7,765 nt of DNA, taken from contig DCDI01000192.1 in NCBI GenBank assembly GCA_002316345.1, positions 1 through 7,765 on the forward strand, written 5' to 3'. This DNA is from Phyllobacteriaceae bacterium UBA1059. GTDB taxonomy: Bacteria > Pseudomonadota > Alphaproteobacteria > Rhizobiales > Rhizobiaceae. The translations under genes and the position numbers were made by a program. The notes under the pieces are model-generated. The model worked only from the letters and a program-made list of their open reading frames with translations, searched no databases and had not been told where the DNA came from. Positions 1 to 6,019 of the stretch are shown piece by piece; the first letter of the stretch is position 1; each line of letters starts with the position of its first letter.

Positions 1-448
1 AATCTGGAACGACACCAATGGTGATGTCGATATCGTCGTGTCGGGCATCGGCACGGGCGGCACGATCACCGGCGTCGGGCAGGTGCTGAAGGCGCGCAAG
101 CCCGGTGTGCGGATGGTGGCGGTGGAGCCGGCGGCCTCGCCGATCCTGTCGGGTGGCGCGCCCGGTCCGCACAAGATCCAGGGCATCGGCGCCGGTTTTG
201 CGCCCGCCATCCTTGATCGGGCGATCTATGACGAGGTCGTGCAGGTGTCCAACGAGGATGCGTTTACGGCCGCACGCCTGATCGCGCGGCTCGAAGGTAT
301 TCCGGTTGGTATCTCATCGGGCGCGGCTTTGTCGGCCGCCGCGATCGTCGGCAAGCGGGCGGAAAATGCCGGCAAGACGATCGTGATCATCATTCCCTCC
401 TTCGCCGAGCGCTATCTGTCGACCGCGCTCTTCGAGGGGCTGGAATAA
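1..448 (+). CDS. cysK: Cysteine synthase A (O-acetylserine sulfhydrylase), C-terminal part
   Basis: The gene is cut by the left edge; codons are in frame from base 2 and the visible part is 148 residues ending in TAA. CysK is a cytoplasmic PLP enzyme of fold type II that makes L-cysteine from O-acetyl-L-serine and sulfide, the last step of sulfate assimilation. Visible signatures are the glycine-rich phosphate loop GTGGTITG, the block PHKIQGIGAGF, the loop GISSGAA (bases 308-328), whose serine contacts the PLP pyridine nitrogen in the family, and a C-terminal ERYLSTALF block. These match E. coli CysK almost position for position. The PLP lysine lies upstream, outside the window. The C-terminus is short, ending a few residues after the ERYLSTALF block. 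No clear intrinsic terminator follows, and the gene converges on a candidate small gene 12 bases away. CysM or cystathionine beta-synthase are less likely given the PHKIQGIGAGF block. Confidence 0.96.
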   Translation, partial: IWNDTNGDVDIVVSGIGTGGTITGVGQVLKARKPGVRMVAVEPAASPILSGGAPGPHKIQGIGAGFAPAILDRAIYDEVVQVSNEDAFTAARLIARLEGIPVGISSGAALSAAAIVGKRAENAGKTIVIIIPSFAERYLSTALFEGLE

Positions 449-460
449 GGCTTACTGCCC

Positions 461-592
461 TTACTGAAAGCTCGAACGGCGGGCGCAGGCCGGACCGGGA
501 CCCCGCATATAATGACGCTCCGGCCGGTAGCTCGGGGCGACGAACTCGCGCAGGCGGGTGATGGTGCGGGTCAGAAGGGTCAGGATGTTCAT
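461..592 (-). CDS. Candidate 43-residue small protein, function unknown
   Basis: An ATG at 592 opens a frame of 43 codons closed by TAA at 461-463. The protein begins MNILTLLTRTITRLREF, a stretch that could form a short amphipathic helix with several arginines. It continues with a proline- and tyrosine-containing middle (APSYRPERHYMRGPGP) and a single cysteine near the end. I do not recognise a family. Evidence for coding is codon use: roughly 85% of third positions are G or C, as in the neighbouring real genes. Against it, no good Shine-Dalgarno sequence sits at the usual distance, and the protein is very short. It converges with cysK, with 12 bases between the stops. An inverted repeat lies 19-36 bases upstream of its start. 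Confidence 0.55.
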   Translation of the reverse strand: MNILTLLTRTITRLREFVAPSYRPERHYMRGPGPACARRSSFQ

Positions 593-610
593 TGTTCGGG
601 TTCCGGGAAA

Positions 611-628
611 TGGCGGTTGCTCCCGCCA
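611..628. promoter_or_regulatory. Perfect inverted repeat upstream of the small gene
   Basis: TGGCGG, a six-base loop, then CCGCCA. The arms pair perfectly. Read on the minus strand it lies 19-36 bases before the ATG at 592, so it could be an operator or a hairpin in the leader of the small gene. There is no long T run on either side, so an intrinsic terminator is unlikely. Its role is not established. Confidence 0.35.
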
Positions 629-879
629 GTACTCAACTCAAAGCTACGCAACGCATGATCGAACCTTAGCAGCCACCTGTGAATTGCCGGTGAACGCGCT
701 GTTAAGGCATGAGCTAAATCATCTTAGATCGTGGCGAAATCGGGGTATTTTGGCCCTCTTTTCGTGGCCGAGACGCACAAACAGCGTTGCGTTGCAGCTA
801 TGTCACGCAAAATGCGCCCGGGAGATCGGGCTTCCCAGGCGATCGCGCTGCATCCATCCAAATCTTAGGAAGAATTAAC
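629..879. other. Stretch with no convincing gene
   Basis: Both strands were read. Open frames here (558-878 on +, and the downstream part of 798-1391 on -) have no family resemblance and no ribosome site that decides a start. Base composition is less GC-biased than in the genes. A small hairpin can form at 816-831 (GCCCG, six bases, CGGGC) and a seven-base inverted pair (GCAACGC near 647, GCGTTGC near 784) is present. Neither has a recognisable role. I see no tRNA or known RNA. Confidence 0.5.
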
Positions 880-904
880 GGAACAGCGCTTCGTGCCGCA
901 CGTT
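880..904 (+). promoter_or_regulatory. EcfG-type general stress response promoter
   Basis: GGAAC at 880-884, a 16-base spacer and CGTT at 901-904. This is an exact match to the consensus known for the alphaproteobacterial general stress sigma factor EcfG (GGAAC, 16-17 bases, CGTT). It points toward the DUF892 ferritin-like gene that starts at 1047. Transcription would begin around base 910-913, giving a leader of about 135 bases. The exact match in a gene-free region, upstream of a gene type often found in EcfG regulons, makes chance unlikely, though binding is not shown. Confidence 0.8.
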
Positions 905-1046
905 TGTGGGGCAGCCGGCGCGTGTGAAGCCGGATGAGAGGACGGCGCGGCGAACAGCCCGCTGACCAGACAACCAGATCGATCGAGCGGCCGGAGGTAA
1001 TGCCCTTGTGGCTTGCCCGCCGCCGAACTTCAGGAAGGTGAAAACA

Positions 1047-1559
1047 ATGGGTTTCTTTTCCAAAGACATCAGCACGATGGACGACCTCTTCGTTCATACG
1101 CTGCGCGACATCTATTACGCTGAAAACCAGATCGTGAAGGCACTGCCTAAGATGATCGAGAAGGCCACGGACATGCAGCTCCGTCAGGGCTTCGAAACGC
1201 ATCTCGGCGAAACCAAGACCCACATCAGCCGCCTTGAACAGGTGTTCGAGATGCATGGTGTGCAGGCCAAGCAGGTCCGGTGCCCGGCCATCGACGGCAT
1301 CATCGAGGAAACCGATGAGATCACCGGCGACATCGACGACAAGCAGGTGCTGGATGCAGCCCTGATTGCCGCTGCACAGGCCGTCGAGCATTACGAAATG
1401 ACCCGCTACGGCACGCTGGTGGCCTGGGCCAAGCAGCTCGGCCGCACCGATTGCGCTGCCGTTCTGCAGCAGACGCTTGAAGAAGAAGAAGCTACCGACA
1501 AGAAGCTGACGCAGATCGCGGAAGCCGGCGGCGTGAACTCGCTGGCCGCGGCTGAATAA
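1047..1559 (+). CDS. DUF892 (YciE/YciF-like) ferritin-like protein
   Basis: The product has 170 residues, the usual length for the DUF892 family, whose E. coli member YciF folds as a four-helix ferritin/rubrerythrin-like bundle with a dimetal site. The N-terminal hallmark is clear: GFFSKDISTMDDLFVHTLRDIYYAENQ (split here: MDDLF at 11-15, YYAE at 23-26). Candidate metal ligands are Glu26, the pair Glu55 and His59 (ETKTH), Glu114-His115 (VEHYE) and the acidic run Glu145-Glu148. It is probably a cytoplasmic stress protein; its reaction is unknown. The ATG at 1047 is chosen because AGGAAGG lies eight bases upstream and family members begin this way. An in-frame GTG at 1008 would add 13 residues unlike the family. 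An EcfG promoter lies at 880-904 and a terminator at 1587, so the gene is probably monocistronic. Confidence 0.93.
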   Translation: MGFFSKDISTMDDLFVHTLRDIYYAENQIVKALPKMIEKATDMQLRQGFETHLGETKTHISRLEQVFEMHGVQAKQVRCPAIDGIIEETDEITGDIDDKQVLDAALIAAAQAVEHYEMTRYGTLVAWAKQLGRTDCAAVLQQTLEEEEATDKKLTQIAEAGGVNSLAAAE

Positions 1560-1586
1560 GCTTCGTCAGTCAATCTGTTGATTCAA

Positions 1587-1619
1587 AGGCTCGTCGCTCG
1601 CGCGGCGGGCCTTTTCTTT
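1587..1619. terminator. Intrinsic terminator between converging genes
   Basis: An 11-base-pair stem (1587-1597 with 1602-1612, including two G-T wobbles) with a four-base loop, followed on + by TTTTCTTT. It closes the ferritin-like transcript 27 bases after its stop. On the minus strand the same hairpin is followed by TTTGAATC, so it may also stop the SMR-like transcript arriving from the right, whose gene ends at 1624. Confidence 0.88.
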
Positions 1620-1623
1620 GCTG

Positions 1624-1962
1624 TCAGCGACCCTGCAAACTCGGTCCAAGCGTAATCAGCGTCACCGCCGCCACAGCCAATGCGATGCCCAGTCCTTGCA
1701 CGGTGCTGACCCGCTCGCCGAACCAGGTGAAAGCCACGACATTCACGGCAACCAGCTGCACCACGGCGGAAAGGCTGATTGCCACGCCAAGGCCGAACTC
1801 GCGGATGAGCCGCAGCATGATCAGGTTGCCCGCCGAATACAGCGCCAGCACCAGGATCAGCCGCGGCACGCTAGGCCCCAGCGTCCATGCCTTGGCAGCA
1901 CTTGCCGCCAGCATGAAGATCAGCGTCGAAACACCCAGCTGTACGGCGCCGAACAGGCTCAT
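1624..1962 (-). CDS. SMR/EamA-like four-helix membrane protein
   Basis: The 112-residue product is almost wholly hydrophobic, with four predicted membrane helices at about residues 3-24, 34-54, 57-80 and 88-107. Length, helix count and the third/fourth helix pattern (AISLSAVVQLVAVN, then WFGERVS, then a glycine/alanine-rich helix ending LITLGP) resemble the small multidrug resistance family. The glutamate that SMR drug/proton antiporters carry in helix 1 (Glu14 of EmrE) is absent: helix 1 has no acidic residue. Classical cation efflux is therefore doubtful; a lipid-linked sugar or other SMR-like flippase role (ArnE/ArnF-like) is possible but unproven. The ATG at 1962 has GGGGAAA seven or so bases upstream. 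The gene follows the SecY-like gene by 52 bases on the same strand, so the two are probably cotranscribed. The substrate cannot be named. Confidence 0.82.
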   Translation of the reverse strand: MSLFGAVQLGVSTLIFMLAASAAKAWTLGPSVPRLILVLALYSAGNLIMLRLIREFGLGVAISLSAVVQLVAVNVVAFTWFGERVSTVQGLGIALAVAAVTLITLGPSLQGR

Positions 1963-2014
1963 GATCGTTTCCCCGAAGAAGAAGCGATGGTCTGCACTGT
2001 CGAGCTCTCAGGCG

Positions 2015-3103
2015 TCAAGCCGCAGCTTGATCGGTGCCATCGCGCAGAGCGAGCATCACCATTGTGAGTACGATCAGCGTGCTTCCTGTCAGGCTGAACG
2101 GAAGCTGCAGCGAGCGGGACAAGATCAGGCCCGCTGCAAAGACGATGACCTGAGCACCGGCATTGGCCAGGAGAACGGGCATGAGGGCTTTTCGCTGGTC
2201 TTCGTTCAAGCGCTTGAGGAAGAACAGACGCGCGTAGGCATAGGCGATCAGCGGGATGAGGATCATTGCCAGGATCGGAGCAGCGAAGGGGATGGCCCGC
2301 AGTAGCGCATCCGGCTCCTCGCTGATCAGCGCCAGTGGAATAATCAGGTAACCGGCGGCTGTTGTGGCCACGAAGATCGGCCACAGCATCATCGCTGCAG
2401 CGGCTGCGCGATCCACATAGTGCCGCCGCGCGCCTGCAAACACGACAGCGCGGACGAACACAACCAGCGCGATTGTACCGACAATATAGAGCACCAGGAT
2501 CAGCAACTCGGCTGCCGAGGCCGCACCTGTCCGCACCAGATCGATCCACGATGCTATTTCCTGAGGCAGCCCTACAAGGCCGGGGAGAACAAGCAGGAGC
2601 CAGAACCCGCTTCCGAGCGAAGGCAACCGGATCATCTTCGCCAGCCAGATCAGCACGGCGGTGCTCGCCACGAAAGAGGCTACGCCGACCGGCACGAAGG
2701 CGACGCTGTCTGGCCTGACGAGTGAACTTTCCTGCATTGCAAAAAGCAGGCCCGTCGCCTGGAAGGCAGTAAGAAGAAGGGCAAGAATGACGACGATGAG
2801 GTCTAAACGCCCGGCATTTTGTGGATTGCCCCGCCATCGCGCCAAAGGCGGGATGATCAGGCTGAAAAGCTCGACATGCAGCAGCACCGTGTAGAGCGGC
2901 AGGACGCCGAGCGCCATGATCGACAAGCGTGCCATCATGGAACTCGTGCTTTCACCATACTCCTCACCGATCCGGGTGAGGTCCAGACCCGGCACAGGAA
3001 GGTGCGAACCGATCGAGACCACCAGCAGCACCAATGTCACCCCCAGGATCGCTTCGCGCCGGAGAGCAAAGCGGGGCGTGGACTGAATGAGGGTGTCGCT
3101 CAT
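2015..3103 (-). CDS. Divergent, shortened SecY-like membrane protein
   Basis: The 362-residue product is a polytopic membrane protein with about ten hydrophobic segments. Read against SecY it aligns along its length: IGSHLPVPGLD (31-41) matches the helix-1 block of SecY (IGSHIPVPGI); LSIMALGVLPLY (60-71) matches the helix-2 FSIFALGIMPY; PPLARWR (85-91) matches the next loop; STAVLIWLAKMI and LGSGF (147-166) match the helix-4/5 region MWLGEQIT..GIGNG; VVFVR with RRHYVDR (214-232) matches VVFVE with RRIPVQYAKR. It is about 80 residues shorter than housekeeping SecY. The cytoplasmic loop after helix 8, where SecY carries a GIRPG-type motif and a key arginine for ribosome and SecA contact, is reduced to a short LFFLKRLNEDQRK segment. 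The start at 3103 (MSDTLIQ) is preferred; a GTG at 3142 would add 13 residues. Neither has a strong ribosome site. A role in protein export is inference; it cannot replace SecY as built. Confidence 0.78.
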   Translation of the reverse strand: MSDTLIQSTPRFALRREAILGVTLVLLVVSIGSHLPVPGLDLTRIGEEYGESTSSMMARLSIMALGVLPLYTVLLHVELFSLIIPPLARWRGNPQNAGRLDLIVVILALLLTAFQATGLLFAMQESSLVRPDSVAFVPVGVASFVASTAVLIWLAKMIRLPSLGSGFWLLLVLPGLVGLPQEIASWIDLVRTGAASAAELLILVLYIVGTIALVVFVRAVVFAGARRHYVDRAAAAAMMLWPIFVATTAAGYLIIPLALISEEPDALLRAIPFAAPILAMILIPLIAYAYARLFFLKRLNEDQRKALMPVLLANAGAQVIVFAAGLILSRSLQLPFSLTGSTLIVLTMVMLALRDGTDQAAA

Positions 3104-3200
3104 GAAGACGGCTCGATCATTGGATTGAGATGAACAGAGCACAGTGAGCTCATGCCATGCAACGACTTTGCTTCAACAAAGGAGTTGCCAAGAGATAAAC

Positions 3201-3236
3201 AAAGAAAAGCCCGGCGAGATTGCTCCCGCCGGGCTT
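3201..3236 (-). terminator. Intrinsic terminator of the MHS permease gene
   Basis: A perfect 10-base-pair stem (3207-3216 with 3227-3236), with a ten-base loop. Read on the minus strand it is followed by TTTTCTTTG. It lies 21 bases after the permease stop at 3258 and separates that gene from the SecY-like gene on the same strand. Confidence 0.9.
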
Positions 3237-3257
3237 GTTGACTTGTCGAAGGTTCGA

Positions 3258-4961
3258 TCAGTCCTTGGCGTGCAGGTTGGTGCCGAGCGTATCCTTCACG
3301 AACAGCAGGCCGATCACCAGCGACATCGCGGCAAAGGCAATCGGGTACCAAAGGCCGAAATAGATGTCGCCCTTGGCAGCACTCATCGCGAACACCGTTG
3401 CCGGCAGAAGGCCACCGAACCAGCCGTTGCCGATATGATAGGGCAGGGACATGCCGGTGTAGCGGATGCGGGTCGGGAACATTTCCACGAGGATCGCGGC
3501 GATCGGCCCGTACACCATCGTGACATAGATCATGAGGATGAACAGGATGCCGATCGTCATCGGCCAGTTCACGGCCGCTGGATCGGCCACCATCGCGTAA
3601 GCGCCGGTGGTTTCGTTCTTCACCAGCGGATAGCCGGCATCATGCAAAGCTGCATGCACTGCATTGTTGAAGGCCGTTCCCTGCGCCGCTGCGTCGGCAC
3701 CTGCTGCCGTGACATCATAGGAGGTCACCGTTGCGCTACCCACAGCCACCGTGGCCGGCGTTCCCGCGGGTGCCGTGGTCACGATGTCATAGGGCACCGA
3801 GTTGCGGGCAAGGAAGCCGGTAGCGACATCGCACGACTTGGTGAACTTGGCGGTGCCGACCGGATTGAACTGGAAGGTGCAATCGCCGGGGGCGGCGGTC
3901 ACGGTTGCGCGCACATCGGCCTGGGCCTGTGCAAGTGCCGGGTTTGCCGCCCAGGTCAGCGCCTTGAACAGCGGGAAGTAGGTCAACACGGCCAGAGCCA
4001 GACCCGCCATGATGATCGGCTTGCGACCGATCTTGTCGGACAGCCAGCCGAAGACGACGAAGAACAGGCTGCCCAGCGCCAGCGCGACGGCGATCATGAT
4101 GTTGACCGAACGCGCGTCGACCTTGAGCACGTTTTGCAGGAAGAACAGCGAATAGAACTGGCCGGAATACCACACCACGGCCTGACCGGCGGTGAGGCCG
4201 AACAAGGCAATCAGGGCGATCCGCGCGTTCTTCCATTGGCCGAACGCTTCCGTCAGCGGTGCCTTGGAGGTCTTGCCCTCTTCCTTCATGCGCTTGAACG
4301 TCGGCGATTCCGACAGCGTCATGCGAATCCACACCGAAATGCCGAGCAGCACGACGGACAGAAGGAAGGGAATGCGCCAGCCCCAATTGGCAAAGTCTTC
4401 CTTGGCCATCGAACCCTGCACGACCAGGATGATGATCAGCGACAGGAACAGGCCGAGCGTTGCGGTGGTCTGGATCCACGATGTGTAGAAACCGCGCCGG
4501 TCGTCGGGCGCATGTTCGGCCACATAGGTTGCCGCACCGCCATATTCGCCGCCGAGCGCCAGACCCTGCAGCATGCGCAGGATGATCAGGATGATCGGCG
4601 CGGCAATGCCGATGGTGGCGGAACCGGGCAGAAGGCCGACGATGAAGGTCGACAGGCCCATGATCAGAATGGTGACGAGGAAGGTGTATTTACGCCCGAC
4701 GAGATCGCCGATGCGGCCAAACACCAAGGCGCCGAACGGACGCACAATGAAGCCGGCGGCAAAGGCCAGAAGCGCGAAGATGTTGCGGGTCGCTTCAGGA
4801 TATTCGGCAAAGAAGGCTGCGCCGATAAAGGCTGCGAGCGAGCCGTAGAGATAGAAGTCGTACCACTCGAAGACCGTGCCGAGCGAAGAAGCGAAGATCA
4901 CCTTGCGTTCTTCGCGCGTCATGCCGCGGCTTGGCGCCCCGGCTGCCTGTGCCATTGCCAT
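3258..4961 (-). CDS. MHS-family MFS permease with large extracytoplasmic insert
   Basis: The 567-residue product is a 12-helix major facilitator of the metabolite:H+ symporter family (relatives: ShiA, KgtP, ProP), importing an organic acid or similar small solute with protons. Signatures: helix-1 GTVFEWYDFYLYG (28-40), loop 2-3 GRIGDLVGRK (82-91), RMLQGLALGGEYGG (129-142), LSESP (216-220), loop 8-9 SDKIGRK (308-314), EMFPTRIRYTG (493-503). The family is usually 430-500 residues; the excess is a stretch at about 338-463 between helices 9 and 10, on the outer face, rich in Ala, Thr and Val with Cys361 and Cys377 as a possible disulfide. ATG at 4961 is chosen because GGGAGG lies six bases upstream; a TTG one codon earlier is less likely. 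It stands alone, closed by a terminator at 3201. The substrate cannot be read from sequence. Confidence 0.93.
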   Translation of the reverse strand: MAMAQAAGAPSRGMTREERKVIFASSLGTVFEWYDFYLYGSLAAFIGAAFFAEYPEATRNIFALLAFAAGFIVRPFGALVFGRIGDLVGRKYTFLVTILIMGLSTFIVGLLPGSATIGIAAPIILIILRMLQGLALGGEYGGAATYVAEHAPDDRRGFYTSWIQTTATLGLFLSLIIILVVQGSMAKEDFANWGWRIPFLLSVVLLGISVWIRMTLSESPTFKRMKEEGKTSKAPLTEAFGQWKNARIALIALFGLTAGQAVVWYSGQFYSLFFLQNVLKVDARSVNIMIAVALALGSLFFVVFGWLSDKIGRKPIIMAGLALAVLTYFPLFKALTWAANPALAQAQADVRATVTAAPGDCTFQFNPVGTAKFTKSCDVATGFLARNSVPYDIVTTAPAGTPATVAVGSATVTSYDVTAAGADAAAQGTAFNNAVHAALHDAGYPLVKNETTGAYAMVADPAAVNWPMTIGILFILMIYVTMVYGPIAAILVEMFPTRIRYTGMSLPYHIGNGWFGGLLPATVFAMSAAKGDIYFGLWYPIAFAAMSLVIGLLFVKDTLGTNLHAKD

Positions 4962-5066
4962 CAAAACCTCCCATTGAACGGACGTGGTTTGCTGGCACGG
5001 CTCTCCCCCGGCGCCAGCTGATCCGCAGGATGGGACTATGACCCGGCTTTTAGGCGGCTTCCATCA

Positions 5067-5092
5067 AGTCTTTCGGCTTATGACTTTAGTCT
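5067..5092. promoter_or_regulatory. Candidate operator in the divergent control region
   Basis: GACTTTAGTC at 5082-5091 is an inverted repeat with four-base arms (GACT, two bases, AGTC). The pentamer AGTCT occurs at 5067-5071 and again at 5088-5092, exactly 21 bases or two helical turns apart. The site lies 106 bases before the permease start on - and 73 bases before the small membrane protein start on +. Such spacing fits a dimeric or tandem regulator site, but no regulator or clear -35/-10 pair could be assigned. The rest of 4962-5164 shows nothing else that I can name. Confidence 0.35.
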
Positions 5093-5164
5093 AATTGGAC
5101 CGAAAGCGCCCGCCCGCTCTAAGCAGAAGACAAAGGCGCTCAGCGCTTCAGGGGAGGAACACCA

Positions 5165-5467
5165 ATGGACATGCAGGCTTCAATGGGCGCGATCGTGGTG
5201 GAACAGTTCACCGACCTGTTTCGCATCGGCATGATCCTGTTTCTGGCGATCACCTCGGCCAACACGGCGCATGCGACGGCAACCCGCGCGGGCCGTGCAG
5301 CGCCTCTCGTGCTCGGCGCTCTGTTTATCGCCGTCTTGATTCCCACCGCCTTCCATCGCGATGCGCCGGATCTCCTGCCGCGCATCCTGCTCGGCGTTCC
5401 CGTCAATGCCATCCTGCTGGCCATTGTTCTGGGCTTGATGAGCCTGTGGAAGCGCGCTCGGAAGTAG
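5165..5467 (+). CDS. Small membrane protein, three predicted helices, function unknown
   Basis: I do not recognise this 100-residue protein. It has three hydrophobic segments at about residues 18-38, 44-63 and 74-95, with an arginine-containing loop after the first (TRAGRAA) and an acidic/histidine-containing loop between the second and third (HRDAPD). It ends in a basic tail (KRARK), expected in the cytoplasm. There is no signal-peptide cleavage site that I can support and no cysteine. The ATG at 5165 is well placed behind GGGGAGG (5151-5157). Codon third positions are GC-rich, supporting coding. It is transcribed away from the MHS permease across 203 bases and lies 101 bases before the MarR gene, so it is probably its own unit. 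No clear terminator follows it. Confidence 0.85.
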   Translation: MDMQASMGAIVVEQFTDLFRIGMILFLAITSANTAHATATRAGRAAPLVLGALFIAVLIPTAFHRDAPDLLPRILLGVPVNAILLAIVLGLMSLWKRARK

Positions 5468-5532
5468 CGACCTGAGCGATACGCAAAAAGCTGAGTTTGC
5501 CTCTTGCCAGATGATCGTCCCCAACATACTTA

Positions 5533-5568
5533 GATGCCTTACCATATACCTTCTATGGAATGCGCATC
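5533..5568. promoter_or_regulatory. Nested inverted repeat, candidate MarR operator
   Basis: Outer arms GATGC (5533-5537) and GCATC (5564-5568); inner arms CCATA (5542-5546) and TATGG (5554-5558) around a seven-base spacer. Both pairs share nearly the same centre (the outer centre is displaced by about half a base). MarR-family dimers bind such palindromes over their own promoters. The repeat ends right before the ATG at 5569, so a bound repressor would block the promoter or the start. No convincing -35/-10 pair was found. Confidence 0.5.
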
Positions 5569-6006
5569 ATGGACGCTCTGGTCGAACAAACCGCCTTTAT
5601 GGACGAGCTTACGAAAGTCAGCCGCAAGATGCGCACATTGTTCGATGCTCGTGTCAAGGAGCAGGGGCTGACGCTGGCCCGCGCGCGCATTCTTCTTCTT
5701 CTGGCAAAAACCGATGGCATGACCCAGTCGCAGCTCGCCGAAGCGCTGGAAGTCGAGCAGCCGTCCGTCGTGTCGCTGATCGACGCACTGGAAAAGACCG
5801 GCCTCGTTCTGCGCTGTGCCGTGGAAGGCGACCGCCGCGCCAAGGCGATCCATTTGACGGATCTGGCCCGGGAACAAGCGGACAACCTGCTGAGCTATAT
5901 CGCTGAACTGCGTCGCCAGGTTCTGGGCGGCGTCGGCAAGTCTGATCTCGCGGCCGCCACCCGCGTTCTCCTGCAGGTTTCGGGCAAGATCGGCGCACTG
6001 GTTTAA
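5569..6006 (+). CDS. MarR-family transcriptional regulator
   Basis: The 145-residue product has the length and order of the MarR family: an N-terminal dimerisation helix (about 5-33), the winged helix-turn-helix (MTQSQLAEALEVEQPSVV begins at 51; recognition helix about 63-77), a wing with the family's Asp-Arg motif (EGDRRAKAIHLT, 86-97), and C-terminal helices for dimer contact. Such proteins usually repress an efflux operon and release DNA when a phenolic or other lipophilic ligand binds. There is one cysteine (Cys83), so redox sensing is possible but not indicated. The ATG at 5569 is chosen because GGAA lies eight bases upstream; the in-frame ATG at 5560 would add three residues. The stop is 13 bases before the DHA2 permease start, so the two form an operon, as in emrRAB-type loci. 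It is probably autoregulated through the repeat at 5533-5568. Confidence 0.93.
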   Translation: MDALVEQTAFMDELTKVSRKMRTLFDARVKEQGLTLARARILLLLAKTDGMTQSQLAEALEVEQPSVVSLIDALEKTGLVLRCAVEGDRRAKAIHLTDLAREQADNLLSYIAELRRQVLGGVGKSDLAAATRVLLQVSGKIGALV

Positions 6007-6019
6007 TCGGGAGCAGCGG

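Noticed and set aside
558..878. 106-codon open frame on +
   Set aside because: Runs through the gene-free region with poor codon bias, no good ribosome site and no motifs; overlaps the better-biased small frame on the minus strand.
1008..1046. Longer start (GTG) for the ferritin-like gene
   Set aside because: It has GGAGG ten bases upstream, but the 13 extra residues do not resemble the family start, and the ATG at 1047 has its own AGGAAGG at ideal spacing.
798..1391. 197-codon open frame on -
   Set aside because: Mostly antisense to the ferritin-like gene, which is clearly real, and crosses the EcfG promoter. No family resemblance.
1959..2837. 292-codon open frame on -
   Set aside because: Another frame of the SecY-like gene on the same strand. 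The SecY-like frame has hydrophobic helices and family blocks, while this one has only Arg/Ser/Pro/Ala-rich sequence.
4992..5008. TGGCACG as a possible sigma-54 promoter half
   Set aside because: The -24 half matches, but the -12 half reads TCCCC in place of TTGC and lacks the GC pair, so the site should not work.
3144..5021. 625-codon open frame on +, longest in the window
   Set aside because: It lies antisense to the MHS permease. Its translation is rich in His, Arg, Gln and Asp with no family pattern, as expected from the shadow of a GC-rich gene.
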